Program-made: the position numbers and the translations under genes
Part shown: in pieces, positions 10,572-19,879 of the stretch
Layout: each line of letters starts with the position of its first letter
Position numbering within the stretch: position 1 is the stretch's first letter
Assembly (NCBI RefSeq): GCF_000271305.1
Contig: NZ_AKGD01000004.1
Span: 62,001 to 126,000 of the forward strand
DNA from: Hydrocarboniphaga effusa AP103
GTDB taxonomy: Bacteria > Pseudomonadota > Gammaproteobacteria > Nevskiales > Nevskiaceae
DNA: 64,000 bases
Reading direction: 5' to 3'
Notes under the pieces: generated by a model
Told to the model about the DNA's origin: nothing
Databases searched by the model: none
Seen by the model: only the letters and a program-made list of their open reading frames with translations

Positions 10572-11209
10572 GAGCGCGCCTGCTGCCGTTCGAGCTTGCA
10601 GCGGCTCAGGACGTCGCATTCGAGGCGGTAGTACGCCGGATAGTTCTTGAGCTTGAGATCGATGGCGAACTCCGAGGCGTCGCCGCTCGACAGCAGGAAC
10701 ACCTGCGGCTTGGGGCGGTTCTTCGGTGAGGAATTCAAGTCGAGTTCGGCGTCGCTCTTTTCCTTCGCTTTCTTGTCCTGCTCGGCCAGCTCGTGCTCCT
10801 TCGCCCGATCGACCTCGATCGGTTTGACCTTCTGTCCCTCGACCCAGAGTTCGAGATAGAACGGCTCGGCGATCTGCCGCGGCCGCAGGATGCCTTCGCC
10901 GATCGGCTGCCAGAGGCCCTGATTGTCCTGTGCGAGAAATTCGAAACCTTCGGTGGTGGAGCGAATGCCGATCTCGACGCCTTGCACCTGCGCGGTTTCG
11001 GCCGCGTAGGCGACGAGCTGTTCGAGGCGCCTGGATTCGTTCTGCAGCCGATCGTCGACCGAGCGATTGCCGATCGACAAGCTCGCGTACGTGGCGAGGA
11101 TGCCGATGATCAGCACCACCACCATGACTTCGATCAGCGTGAAGCCACCCTGGTGTCTGCGAGCCCCGATCTCGTTGCGCCGGCGGTCGGCAAGATCGCC
11201 GAGCGCCAT
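10568..11209 (-). CDS. gspH: Type II secretion minor pseudopilin H
   Basis: Minor pseudopilin of about 213 residues from ATG 11207-11209. The prepilin site is GGFTLIEVMVVVLIIGILATYASL. The mid region is unusually charged (VDRAKEHELAEQDKKAKEKSDAELD). An alternative GTG at 11311 makes a GTGA overlap with the gspG stop, but would give a leader of ~56 residues, far longer than pseudopilin leaders usually are; therefore the internal ATG is preferred. Confidence 0.9.
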   Translation of the reverse strand: MALGDLADRRRNEIGARRHQGGFTLIEVMVVVLIIGILATYASLSIGNRSVDDRLQNESRRLEQLVAYAAETAQVQGVEIGIRSTTEGFEFLAQDNQGLWQPIGEGILRPRQIAEPFYLELWVEGQKVKPIEVDRAKEHELAEQDKKAKEKSDAELDLNSSPKNRPKPQVFLLSSGDASEFAIDLKLKNYPAYYRLECDVLSRCKLERQQARS

Positions 11210-11307
11210 CCGGAGCGGCAATTCAGGGTGTTTGACGGACTCCAGCCCGTCCGTCCTTGGCCGGGCGTTCGACGACGCAGAAACCTTCGGTTTCAAAGCG
11301 CGTCGTC

Positions 11308-11787
11308 TCACCCACCGAGATCCCAGTTGCCGATATCGGCAGCCGCGCCTTCGCCGCCCGGACGGTTGTCCGAACCGAGTGAGAAAATGTCGATCTCGCC
11401 CTTCACGCCGGGAGAGAGGTACTGGTAGGGGTTGCCCCAGGGGTCATTCGGCAGCTTGGCGACATAGCCGCCTTGCTTCCAGTTCTTGGCGGCCGGTTCG
11501 CCGGAGGGCGGAGCGACCAGGGCTTCGAGGCCTTGCTGGGTGGTCGGATAGACGAAATTGTCGAGTTTGTAGAGGTTCAGCGACGACTCCAGCACGCGAA
11601 TGTCCTGCTTGGCCTTGGCGATGCGGGCGTCGTCGGGCCTGTTCATAATGCGGGGCACCACGACGGCGGCCAGAATGCCCAGGATGACCACGACCACCAT
11701 GATCTCGATGAGCGTGAAGCCCCGCGAGAAGGCGGCAGCGGTGGCGGATGGGCGAAACGCGGCGGGCGTTCTGGAAGGGGTTCGCAT
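11308..11787 (-). CDS. gspG: Type II secretion major pseudopilin G
   Basis: Main subunit of the pseudopilus. The 159-residue product from ATG 11785-11787 has the prepilin motif SRGFTLIEIMVVVVILGILAAVVVPRIM and the highly conserved GspG body (DIRVLESSLNLYKLDNFVYPTTQQGLEALV, NDPWGNPYQYLSPG, DIFSLGSDNRPGGEGAAADIGNWDL). It is the first gene of the minus-strand run, so gspC, D, E and F must lie elsewhere. The promoter must lie in the short divergent gap 11788-11838. Confidence 0.97.
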   Translation of the reverse strand: MRTPSRTPAAFRPSATAAAFSRGFTLIEIMVVVVILGILAAVVVPRIMNRPDDARIAKAKQDIRVLESSLNLYKLDNFVYPTTQQGLEALVAPPSGEPAAKNWKQGGYVAKLPNDPWGNPYQYLSPGVKGEIDIFSLGSDNRPGGEGAAADIGNWDLGG

Positions 11788-11838
11788 GATCGGTAAGGCC
11801 TTGTGAGGTCGCGGGAAAAGTCGCAACAAAGACGCGGG

Positions 11839-12459
11839 ATGATAGCAAACGCATCTGACAGCGCTGAGACAGCTTCGTTCTCGCCCCGAAGCTGGCTCGC
11901 ACCCTTGATTCTGATGCTGATTCTGCTCGGCACCGAGTGCCTCGGCGACTTCGGACGGCAGTGGCTTTCGTATGACCGGGCCGCACTCGCGCAAGGGCAA
12001 TGGTGGCGCCTGCTGACCGGCAATTTCGTCCACCTGGGCTGGTATCACTGGATGCTCAACGAGATCGGCCTCGCCGTGCTCGTGCTGCTGTGCCCGCAGC
12101 CCCTTTCGGTCGTGGTGCTGGCCCGGCGCGTCGCCTTCATCGGCATCGTGATGTCCGTGTGCCTTTACGTTTTCTCCCGTACGCTGGAAAACTATGTCGG
12201 TATGTCGGGCGTGATCCACGGCCTGTTCGTGCTGGGCTTGCTGCCCCAGGTTTTCAGGCGCGACCTGATCAGCCTCGGGTGTCTGGTCTTTCTGCTCGGC
12301 AAGCTGGGCTACGAGCAGATCGCGGGCGCGCCGCTTTCGGACGAGACCGCGATCGGGGGGGTCGTGGCGACGGATTCGCATTTTTTTGGAGCGCTCTCGG
12401 CGTTTGCGTATGCGCTGATTTTCCGCACCTGGAACCGCGTCGAGCGCATCGGTTCGTAA
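11839..12459 (+). CDS. rrtA: Rhombosortase (rhomboid-type GlyGly-CTERM protease)
   Basis: Intramembrane serine protease of the rhomboid superfamily, a subfamily that processes C-terminal GlyGly-CTERM tags of proteins that leave by type II secretion. About 206 residues with six hydrophobic helices. The rhomboid HxxxN-like helix is WYHWMLNEIG, the catalytic serine lies in VGMSGVIHGLF (GxSG followed by His), and a late His lies in ATDSHFFGA. The short size and divergent position next to gspG fit rhombosortase rather than a general rhomboid. Start ATG 11839 is preferred; GTG 11803 is also open. Confidence 0.8.
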   Translation: MIANASDSAETASFSPRSWLAPLILMLILLGTECLGDFGRQWLSYDRAALAQGQWWRLLTGNFVHLGWYHWMLNEIGLAVLVLLCPQPLSVVVLARRVAFIGIVMSVCLYVFSRTLENYVGMSGVIHGLFVLGLLPQVFRRDLISLGCLVFLLGKLGYEQIAGAPLSDETAIGGVVATDSHFFGALSAFAYALIFRTWNRVERIGS

Positions 12460-12524
12460 CGAATCGCAACTTGAAAGCACCAAGCAACCGGGCGGCGACG
12501 CCCGCACATGGAGAGAAGTCCGCA

Positions 12525-13454
12525 ATGAAGTACGCCTTGCTGTTTCCGGGCCAGGGCTCGCAAGCGGTCGGCATGCTCGGCAAGCACCCGCTCGCCGAGC
12601 TGGAGCCGACGTATCGCGAAGCCTCCGAAGTCCTGGGCTGGGATCTGCTCAAACTCGTGCAGGAAGGCCCGGCCGAAGAGCTCAACCGCACCGAGCGCAC
12701 ACAGCCCGCGCTGCTCGCGGCGAGCATCGCGCTGTTTCGCGTCTGGCAGCGGCAGGAACCGCCATCCGCCAGCGCCTACGCGGGACACAGCCTCGGCGAG
12801 TACACGGCGCTGGTCGCGGCCGGCAGCCTCAAGTTCGCCGACGCGCTCAAGCTCGTCGAACTGCGCGGCCAGCTCATGCAGGCTGCGGTTCCGGCTGGCA
12901 CCGGCGGCATGGCGGCCGTGCTCGGCCTCGACGACGACAGGATCGAAGCGCTCTGCAAGAGCTATCCGGGCTCCGAAGTGCTCGAACCGGTCAACTACAA
13001 CTCGCCGGGCCAGGTGGTGGTCGCCGGCGAGACCGCGGCGCTCGACTGGCTGCAGGCCAACGGCAAGGCCAACGGCGCCAAGCTGATCAAGCGCCTGCCG
13101 GTGTCGGTGCCTTCGCACTGTTCGCTGATGCGCGATGCGGCCGACAAACTCGCCGAGCAGCTCGCTAACACCGATATCCAGGCACCGGCGATTCCGGTCT
13201 ATCACAACCTCGACGCGCAGCCGCGCGCGACCGCGGACGATATCCGGCTTGCACTGCGCGAGCAGCTGTTCAAGCCGGTGCGCTGGACGCAGACGATACG
13301 CGCGCTGCACGCGGCCGGCATCGGCGCGTACTTCGAATGCGGCCCGGGCTCGGTGCTCGCGGGCTTGAACAAGCGCATCGTCGATGGCCTGCAGTCGCAG
13401 GCGCTCGAAGACCCGGCCGCGCTGGTTGCCGCACTTTCGCTGGCTCGCACTTGA
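12525..13454 (+). CDS. fabD: Malonyl-CoA:ACP transacylase
   Basis: Transfers malonyl from CoA to acyl carrier protein in type II fatty-acid synthesis. The 309-residue protein starts MKYALLFPGQGSQAVGML, with the nucleophile in GHSLGEYTALVAAG and the His in SVPSHCSLM. The ATG at 12525 has a GGAGAGAAG ribosome site a few bases upstream. Genes fabG, acpP and fabF follow; rpmF, plsX and fabH, which often precede fabD, are not here. Confidence 0.97.
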   Translation: MKYALLFPGQGSQAVGMLGKHPLAELEPTYREASEVLGWDLLKLVQEGPAEELNRTERTQPALLAASIALFRVWQRQEPPSASAYAGHSLGEYTALVAAGSLKFADALKLVELRGQLMQAAVPAGTGGMAAVLGLDDDRIEALCKSYPGSEVLEPVNYNSPGQVVVAGETAALDWLQANGKANGAKLIKRLPVSVPSHCSLMRDAADKLAEQLANTDIQAPAIPVYHNLDAQPRATADDIRLALREQLFKPVRWTQTIRALHAAGIGAYFECGPGSVLAGLNKRIVDGLQSQALEDPAALVAALSLART

Positions 13455-13485
13455 GCGCAACCCTGAACCATCCCAAGGAAGCACG

Positions 13486-14223
13486 ATGAAATTCGAAGGA
13501 AACGTGGCACTCGTGACCGGCGCCAGCCGCGGTATCGGCAAGGCCATCGCGGAACGCCTGGCCCAAGGCGGCGCGAAGGTGATCGGCACCGCCACGAGCG
13601 AGTCCGGCGCAGCGGCGATCGATGCCTGGCTCAAGCCGCTCGGCGGCGTGGGGCGTTTGCTCAACGTCAAGGACGGCGCCGCCGCCGCCGCGCTCGTCAG
13701 CGACATCGAAAAGACCATCGGTCCGATCGCGATCCTGGTCAACAACGCCGGCATCACGCGCGACACCCTCGCGCTGCGCCTCAAGGACGACGACTGGAAC
13801 GATGTCGTCGAAACCAATCTCTCGGCCGTGTTCCGCATGAGCAAGCTCGTCATGCGCAGCATGATGAAAGCGCGCTACGGCCGCATCATCAGCATCGGCT
13901 CGGTGGTCGGCGCGACCGGCAACGCGGGGCAGGCGAACTATGCTGCGGCCAAGGCCGGGCTCGTCGGCATGTCGAAGTCGCTTGCAGCGGAACTCGGTTC
14001 GCGCAATGTCACCGTCAACGTGGTTGCGCCGGGCTTCATCGAAACCGACATGACGCACGGCCTGCCCGAAGACGTCAAAACCAAACTGCTCGAGCGCATC
14101 ACACTTCAGCGCCTGGGTTCGGCCGACGAGGTGGCGTCCGCTGTCGCATTTCTTGCATCATCGGAGGCCGGTTACATCACCGGCCATACGCTACACGTCA
14201 ACGGCGGAATGTTCATGGGTTAG
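13486..14223 (+). CDS. fabG: 3-oxoacyl-ACP reductase
   Basis: NADPH-dependent ketoreductase of fatty-acid elongation (short-chain dehydrogenase). 245 residues starting [25 protein letters not shown]; glycine-rich cofactor loop [12 protein letters not shown] at ~85, catalytic Ser in SIGSVVG and YxxxK in YAAAKAG, C-terminal [10 protein letters not shown]. The ATG at 13486 follows an AAGGAAG ribosome site. Confidence 0.97.
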   Translation: MKFEGNVALVTGASRGIGKAIAERLAQGGAKVIGTATSESGAAAIDAWLKPLGGVGRLLNVKDGAAAAALVSDIEKTIGPIAILVNNAGITRDTLALRLKDDDWNDVVETNLSAVFRMSKLVMRSMMKARYGRIISIGSVVGATGNAGQANYAAAKAGLVGMSKSLAAELGSRNVTVNVVAPGFIETDMTHGLPEDVKTKLLERITLQRLGSADEVASAVAFLASSEAGYITGHTLHVNGGMFMG

Positions 14224-14341
14224 AATGTCCGTGAGTCGTCGGCTGGCTCTAGGGTCAGCCGGTGGCAAGCGCCGCAATGCTTCCCGTACACTAGATCAAC
14301 GTTGTCTCTTAATTTCGTCAGACCCCAGAGAGGGAGTTTTC
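14224..14341 (+). promoter_or_regulatory. fabG-acpP intergenic region with likely acpP promoter
   Basis: 118-bp gap before acpP. A TACACT -10-like hexamer sits at 14287-14292 (about 50 bp before the ATG), with only a weak -35 match upstream, and an AGAGAGGGAG ribosome site at about 14328-14337. acpP is commonly expressed from its own strong promoter. A short GGCTG...CAGCC stem at 14241-14260 has no T-run. Confidence 0.35.
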
Positions 14342-14587
14342 ATGAGCAGCTTGGAAGAAAAGGTCAAGAAAATCATTGCGGAGCAGCTGTCCGTGGCTGA
14401 AGATCAGATCACGCCGACGGCTTCCTTCGTGGAAGATCTGGGGGCCGATTCGCTCGACACCGTCGAACTCGTCATGGCCCTCGAAGAAGAGTTCGAAATC
14501 GATATCCCGGATGAAGAAGCCGAGAAGATCGTGACGTTCCAGGACGTCCTGACGTACATCAAAACGCACACCAACCAGCAGGCCTGA
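14342..14587 (+). CDS. acpP: Acyl carrier protein
   Basis: 81-residue acidic carrier of acyl chains. The phosphopantetheine serine is in the DSL motif of [21 protein letters not shown] (residue ~37). Length and sequence are typical of bacterial AcpP. It stands between fabG and fabF. Confidence 0.98.
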   Translation: MSSLEEKVKKIIAEQLSVAEDQITPTASFVEDLGADSLDTVELVMALEEEFEIDIPDEEAEKIVTFQDVLTYIKTHTNQQA

Positions 14588-14629
14588 TCGGGCTTCGCTG
14601 CACAAACCCACTTCCCTCGAATCTTACGA

Positions 14630-15874
14630 ATGAGCCGCAGACGCGTCGTCGTCACCGGCATGGGCATCGTTTCGCCCGTCGGTTCCACACTCGAGTCTGC
14701 CTGGGCCGCGATTCTGGCCGGGCAGTCCGGTATCCGTCCGATCAAGGGCTACGATACGTCCGCTTTCACCACCCGCTTCGCTGGGCAGGTGGCGGATGAT
14801 TTCGTCGCCACCAACTGGATGGGGCCCAAAGAGCTTCGCAAGACCGATCCGTTCATCCATTACGGTGTCGCCGCCTCCAAGATGGCGGTGCGCGATGCCG
14901 GACTGGAAATCACCGATGAGAACCGCGAACGCATTGGTGTTCTCGTCGGCTCAGGCATCGGTGGGATCGGGTTTATCGAGGAAGAAGTGAAGAAGATGGC
15001 GGAGAAGGGGCCGGGACGCGTCTCGCCCTTCTTCGTTCCCGCTTCGATCATCAACATGGTGGCGGGCTACGTCTCGATCGATCTCGGTCTGACCGGCCCG
15101 AGCTTCGCTACCGTGTCGGCCTGTACAACGGCCGCTCATTCCATTGGTGTCGGCATGCGCCTGATTCAGGCCGGAGATGCCGACGTCATCATTGCCGGTG
15201 GCGCCGAGGCGGGTTCCGCGCCTGCCGGCATGGCCGGTTTCTGCCAGGCGCGTGCCTTGTCCACGCGCAACGACGATCCGCAACGCGCTTCGCGTCCCTG
15301 GGACAAGGATCGCGACGGCTTCGTGCTTGGCGACGGTGCCGGCGTAGTCGTGCTCGAAGATTACGAGTTCGCCAAGGCGCGCGGCGCCCGCATCCATGCG
15401 GAGCTCGTCGGTTTCGGCATGTCGTCGGATGCCTCGCACATCACGCTGCCGCCGGATGACGGCAACGGTGCGCGTCGTGCGATGCAGAACGCGATGCGCG
15501 ACGCCAAGCTCAATCCCGAGCAGATCGACTACATCAATGCCCACGGCACCTCGACGCCGGCGGGCGACATCGCCGAGACCATCGCTGTCAAGCATGCGCT
15601 CGGCGAGTATTCGAAGAAGGTTGCGGTGAGCTCGACCAAGTCGATGACCGGGCATCTGCTCGGCGCGGCGGGCGGCATCGAGGCGATCTTCTCGATCCTC
15701 GCGATTCGCGACGGCATCCTGCCGCCGACCATCAACCTCGACAATCCGAGCGAAGGCTGCGATCTCGATTACGTGCCACACAAGGCGCGCGAGTCGAAGA
15801 TCGATGTCGTGGTCTCGAATTCGTTCGGTTTCGGCGGCACCAACGGCTCGCTCGCTTTCGCGCGTTTCAAATAA
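14630..15874 (+). CDS. fabF: Beta-ketoacyl-ACP synthase II
   Basis: Condensing enzyme that elongates acyl-ACP with malonyl-ACP. The 414-residue protein has the Cys-His-His triad: Cys in [11 protein letters not shown] (~165), His in [11 protein letters not shown] (~305) and His in [13 protein letters not shown] (~342), plus the C-terminal [12 protein letters not shown]. Only 42 bp after acpP. 13 bp separate it from pabB. Confidence 0.97.
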   Translation: MSRRRVVVTGMGIVSPVGSTLESAWAAILAGQSGIRPIKGYDTSAFTTRFAGQVADDFVATNWMGPKELRKTDPFIHYGVAASKMAVRDAGLEITDENRERIGVLVGSGIGGIGFIEEEVKKMAEKGPGRVSPFFVPASIINMVAGYVSIDLGLTGPSFATVSACTTAAHSIGVGMRLIQAGDADVIIAGGAEAGSAPAGMAGFCQARALSTRNDDPQRASRPWDKDRDGFVLGDGAGVVVLEDYEFAKARGARIHAELVGFGMSSDASHITLPPDDGNGARRAMQNAMRDAKLNPEQIDYINAHGTSTPAGDIAETIAVKHALGEYSKKVAVSSTKSMTGHLLGAAGGIEAIFSILAIRDGILPPTINLDNPSEGCDLDYVPHKARESKIDVVVSNSFGFGGTNGSLAFARFK

Positions 15875-15887
15875 ATCGGCGCACCGC

Positions 15888-17195
15888 ATGAGCGTGCGCG
15901 CCGATCTCGCGGGCGAGGTCGATCTCTTCGACCTCCACCGTTTTGATCCGCAGCGCTACCCGTTTCTACTGCAATCCGTCGCCGGGCATCCGGTGTCGGG
16001 TCGCTACGACCTGCTGTTCGGTTTTCCCGGCGAAGCGCTGACGGGAGCGGATTTTTTCGCTCGGCTCGATGCTGGGTTTCGCGCTGCCGAAATCGAAAGC
16101 CCGTATCCCGATCTGCCCTTCGTCGGCGGCTGGTTCCTGCTGCTCGGCTACGAGGCGGCAGGGCAGGTCGAGCCGAGTTTGCGGCTGCCGGAATCGCCGT
16201 TTCGCCTGCCCGATACGCTTGCCGTCCGCTGCACCGCGGCGGCGATCTACGACCGCGAACTCAAGCAGCTCACGCTGATCGCGGAAGGCGATGCGCAGCA
16301 GCTCGAGACGATGCGGCGCGATCTCGATGCCTGTCGTCTGCGCGCGGAGCCCGAGACCGACACGCTCATCGGCCCGGCTCGTGAAGACGACCCGCAGCGC
16401 TATCTCGATGGCGTCGAGCGCATTCTCGAATACCTGCGCGCAGGCGACATCTTCCAGGCCAATCTGTCGCGCAGCTGGAAAGCGCCGATGCTGCGGGGCG
16501 ACGCGGCCTCGCTCTACACGCGGCTGCGCAACAGCAATCCATCGCCGTTCGCGGGCATCGCGCAGTGGCAGGGCAGTGCGGTGCTCAGCTCATCGCCCGA
16601 GCGCTTGCTGCGCATCGACGACGGCATGGCCGATACGCGGCCGATCGCCGGGACGCGGCCTCGGGGCGGCGATGCGGCCGAAGACCAGCGCCTGCGCGAA
16701 CACCTGGTCGGCAACCTCAAGGAGCGCGCGGAGCACGTGATGCTGATCGATCTCGAGCGCAACGACCTGGGCCGGGTCTGCGAACCCGGCAGCGTCGGCG
16801 TCAGCGAGCTCATGACCATCGAGAGCTACGCGCACGTGCATCACATCGTCTCCAATGTGCGGGGTCGCCTGCGCAAAGGGATCGGCCCCGGCGCCGCGCT
16901 CGAAGCGGTGTTCCCGGGCGGAACCATCACCGGCTGCCCGAAGGTGCGCTCGATGGAAATCATCGCGGAACTCGAAGGCATCGGCCGCGGCCCCTACACT
17001 GGCGCCATGGGCTACCTCTCGCGCTGCGGAAAACTCGACACCAACATCCTGATCCGGAGCTTCGTCGTCGAAGACGGCTGGGTCAGCTTCAGGGCCGGCG
17101 CCGGCATCGTCGCCGATTCGAACGCGCAGGCCGAACTCGCTGAAACGCGCGCCAAGGCCCGTGGCCTGCTGCGCGCGCTCGGAGCCGATGCGTGA
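15888..17195 (+). CDS. pabB: Aminodeoxychorismate synthase component I
   Basis: Converts chorismate plus ammonia (from PabA) to 4-amino-4-deoxychorismate for folate. 435 residues from ATG 15888, with the chorismate-binding domain in the C-terminal two thirds: FQANLSRSW, SSSPERLL, PIAGTRPRG, MLIDLERNDLGRVCEPGSV, FPGGTITGCPKVRSME, GPYTGAMGY. It occupies the slot where pabC is often found between fabF and mltG. Its stop overlaps the mltG GTG start (GTGA). Confidence 0.93.
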   Translation: MSVRADLAGEVDLFDLHRFDPQRYPFLLQSVAGHPVSGRYDLLFGFPGEALTGADFFARLDAGFRAAEIESPYPDLPFVGGWFLLLGYEAAGQVEPSLRLPESPFRLPDTLAVRCTAAAIYDRELKQLTLIAEGDAQQLETMRRDLDACRLRAEPETDTLIGPAREDDPQRYLDGVERILEYLRAGDIFQANLSRSWKAPMLRGDAASLYTRLRNSNPSPFAGIAQWQGSAVLSSSPERLLRIDDGMADTRPIAGTRPRGGDAAEDQRLREHLVGNLKERAEHVMLIDLERNDLGRVCEPGSVGVSELMTIESYAHVHHIVSNVRGRLRKGIGPGAALEAVFPGGTITGCPKVRSMEIIAELEGIGRGPYTGAMGYLSRCGKLDTNILIRSFVVEDGWVSFRAGAGIVADSNAQAELAETRAKARGLLRALGADA

Positions 17196-18211
17196 AGAAG
17201 TTCTTTCGCATTCTGGTGCTGCTGATCCTGCTCGCGCTCGTCGCTGCGGCCGGCTTGCTGTACGACGCACACGCCCAGCTGTCCACGCCGCTGCGCTACG
17301 AGCAGCCCGAAAACCTGCAGCTCGCTCCGGGCGCGCGCCTGCGCGACACCGTGCTCACGCTGCGAGATCAGGACCGTCTCGCGAGCCTGCGCCAGGGGCT
17401 CTATCTCGAAATCTACGCACGCCGCTCGGGCAAGGCCGCACGCATCAAGGCCGGCGAATACCGCATGGAACCCGGCATGAGCGCGTATCAGGCGCTCGAT
17501 CTGTGGGTATCGGGCAAGGTCGTCGTCTACGAACTGCGCGTCGTCGAAGGCACGCGCTTCGAAGTGGCGCTCTCGCAAATCATCGCGCACCCGCAGATTC
17601 GCAAGACGCTCAAGACGACCGATGCGGCCGAGATCATGTCCGCCGTCGGTCGCGCCGGGCAGCATCCGGAAGGCCGCTTCTTCCCCGACACCTATCTGTT
17701 CCCGCGTGATACCACCGACGTTGCCCTGCTCAAGCGCGCGTTCGACGCGATGGACAAGACGCTCGCGGCCGAATGGGAAGCCCGCGCCGCCGATCTGCCG
17801 TATCGCTCGGTGGAAGATGCGTTGACGATGGCCTCGATCGTCGAGAAGGAAACCGGCCTGCCGGCCGAGCGTCCCGAGATTGCCGGCGTGTTCGTGCGCC
17901 GTCTGCGCCTGGGCATGCGCCTGCAGACCGATCCGACCGTGATCTACGGACTCGGCGCCATCTTCGACGGCAACCTGCGCAGGCGCGATCTGCTCGCGCC
18001 GAATCCGTACAACACCTACCTCAACACCGGCCTGCCACCGACCCCGATCTGCCTGCCCGGACGCGCGGCGATCAAGGCGGCGCTGCATCCGGCCGACGGC
18101 AAGACGCTGTACTTCGTTTCGCGCGGCGACGGCTCGCATCAGTTTTCCGAGACGCTCGACGAGCACGAGGCCGCAGTGCGTCGCTACCAATTGCGCGGAG
18201 GCCAGCGCTGA
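17192..18211 (+). CDS. mltG: Endolytic murein transglycosylase
   Basis: Inner-membrane lytic transglycosylase (YceG family) that cuts nascent glycan strands and so sets their length. 339 residues from a GTG that overlaps the pabB stop; N-terminal membrane helix (FFRILVLLILLALVAAAGLL), LysM-like region, and the catalytic Glu in SIVEKETGLPAERPEIAGVFVRRLRLGMRLQTDPTVIYG. The stop shares its last A with the tmk ATG (TGATG). Confidence 0.95.
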   Translation: MKKFFRILVLLILLALVAAAGLLYDAHAQLSTPLRYEQPENLQLAPGARLRDTVLTLRDQDRLASLRQGLYLEIYARRSGKAARIKAGEYRMEPGMSAYQALDLWVSGKVVVYELRVVEGTRFEVALSQIIAHPQIRKTLKTTDAAEIMSAVGRAGQHPEGRFFPDTYLFPRDTTDVALLKRAFDAMDKTLAAEWEARAADLPYRSVEDALTMASIVEKETGLPAERPEIAGVFVRRLRLGMRLQTDPTVIYGLGAIFDGNLRRRDLLAPNPYNTYLNTGLPPTPICLPGRAAIKAALHPADGKTLYFVSRGDGSHQFSETLDEHEAAVRRYQLRGGQR

Positions 18212-18837
18212 TGTCGTACGCGCGCGGCCGGCTCATCACGCTCGAAGGCGGCGAGGGCGCCGGCAAGACCACGCAGGCGCGTTTCATCGCCGCCTGGCTG
18301 CGGGCGCAGGGCCGCGAGGTGGTGACGACGCGCGAGCCTGGCGGCTCTCCGCTGGCCGAGGCGATTCGCCGGCTCGTGCTCGCGGACTGGAACGAAGGCG
18401 TTGCTCCGATCACGGAACTGCTGCTGATCTTCGCGGCGCGCTCCGCGCATCTGCAGGCGACGGTGCTGCCGGCGCTGCAACGCGGCTGCGACGTGGTCTG
18501 CGATCGATTCGTCGATGCGAGCTGGGCTTATCAGGGCGCGGGCCGCGGCGTCGAGGCGCACAAGCTCGCGGCGATCGAACAAATGGTGCTCGGCGATCTG
18601 CGTCCCGATCTGACCTTGGTTTTCGACATCGACCCCAGCGTCGGGCTCGCGCGTGCGCAAGGCCGCGGCGATACCAATCGCTTCGAAGCCGAAACACTGG
18701 CTTTCATGCAGCGCGTGCGCCAGGCCTATCTCGATCGCGCGGCCAGCGAGCCGCAGCGCTGCGTGGTGATCGATGCGAGCCTGCCTTCCGATGCGGTCGG
18801 CGAGCGCATCCAAAAAATTCTGGAGCAGCGCCTATGA
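18211..18837 (+). CDS. tmk: Thymidylate kinase
   Basis: Phosphorylates dTMP to dTDP. The 208-residue protein has the P-loop EGGEGAGKTTQ (residues ~12-22), the TREPGGSPLAEAIR motif, DRFVDASWAYQGAGRG (DR(Y/F/H) motif) and a lid region QGRGDTNRFE. Translationally coupled to mltG by TGATG and to holB by a 4-bp overlap. Confidence 0.97.
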   Translation: MSYARGRLITLEGGEGAGKTTQARFIAAWLRAQGREVVTTREPGGSPLAEAIRRLVLADWNEGVAPITELLLIFAARSAHLQATVLPALQRGCDVVCDRFVDASWAYQGAGRGVEAHKLAAIEQMVLGDLRPDLTLVFDIDPSVGLARAQGRGDTNRFEAETLAFMQRVRQAYLDRAASEPQRCVVIDASLPSDAVGERIQKILEQRL

Positions 18838-19835
18838 GCCGCGTCGAAGCCCTGCCTTGGCAGCGCGAACTCTGGACCGGCTTGAACGAAGCGCGCAACA
18901 ACGGGCGGCTCACGCATGCGCTGCTGTTCGCCGGCCCCGAAGGGGTCGGCAAGCGGCACTTCGCGCGTGCGCTCGCGCACGGCTTGATCTGCGAAGCCGC
19001 GGGCCCGGACGGTTACGCCTGCGGCCAATGCCGCAGCTGTCTGCAGCTCGCTTCGGGCACGCACCCGAACCTGCACTGGATCCACGTCGATCACGACGAG
19101 AAAACCGGCAAGGACAAGCGCGACATCAGCATCGATCAGCTGCGCGATCTGAGCGCCAAGCTCGCGCTGAGCAGCCATTACGGCGGCGCGAAAGTCGCGG
19201 TGATCGATCCGGCCGATGCGATGAACGTCGCGGGCGTCAATGCGTTGCTCAAGACCATCGAAGAGCCGCCGCCGGCGACGCACCTGATCCTCGTCTCCGA
19301 GCGCCCGATGGCGCTTGCCGCGACCTTGCGTAGCCGTTGCCAGCGCCTGCGTTTCACCGTGCCTTCCGAGGAAGATGCATTGGCTTGGCTGCGCTACGAG
19401 GAACCCAAGCTGCCGGCCGAAGCCTTGCGGCTCGCATCGGGCGCGCCGCTCAAGGCGCTCGCGTTTCATCGCGACGGCCTGCTGCAGCAGCAGACGCAAT
19501 GGCGTCGCGACTGGCTCGACGTCTGGTCGCAGAAGAAAGCGCCGCTCGCGGTCGCGGCGAGCGTCGGCAAGGATCGCGAACTCGCCTCGGCCTGGCTGTC
19601 GGCGCTGTTGGTTTTCCTGGGCGAAGTGCTGCGGCTGCGCGTCGCCGGCAATGCGAGCGGAGAGATCGGCGCCATCGCGGCGCGCATCAGCATCAACGGG
19701 CTCCAGCAGCTCATCGACGAGGCGCTCGAAAGCCAGCGCCGCCTGCGTTCCAACGCGGCGCCGCAGCAGGTGCTCGAATCGCTCATGATCGCCTGGTGGC
19801 GCTGGTCGATGACGCGTCCGGCCGCGAGCGCCTGA
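18834..19835 (+). CDS. holB: DNA polymerase III subunit delta'
   Basis: Clamp-loader subunit. 333 residues: AAA+ fold with a P-loop GPEGVGKRHFA, a zinc-binding CGQCRSC group, the DPADAMNVAGVNALLKTIEEPP motif and a sensor-1 region LRSRCQRLRF; the C-terminal collar domain completes it. The tmk-holB-pilZ order is common in pseudomonads and xanthomonads. Confidence 0.93.
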   Translation: MSRVEALPWQRELWTGLNEARNNGRLTHALLFAGPEGVGKRHFARALAHGLICEAAGPDGYACGQCRSCLQLASGTHPNLHWIHVDHDEKTGKDKRDISIDQLRDLSAKLALSSHYGGAKVAVIDPADAMNVAGVNALLKTIEEPPPATHLILVSERPMALAATLRSRCQRLRFTVPSEEDALAWLRYEEPKLPAEALRLASGAPLKALAFHRDGLLQQQTQWRRDWLDVWSQKKAPLAVAASVGKDRELASAWLSALLVFLGEVLRLRVAGNASGEIGAIAARISINGLQQLIDEALESQRRLRSNAAPQQVLESLMIAWWRWSMTRPAASA

Positions 19836-19879
19836 GCCAGTCTTGCGGCAATCCGGCGGTTTGCGGATAGTTCGGGCCC

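Noticed and set aside
11803..11838. Upstream GTG start for the rhombosortase
   Set aside because: It would leave only 15 bp between two divergent genes; the added residues are charged and not conserved in type.
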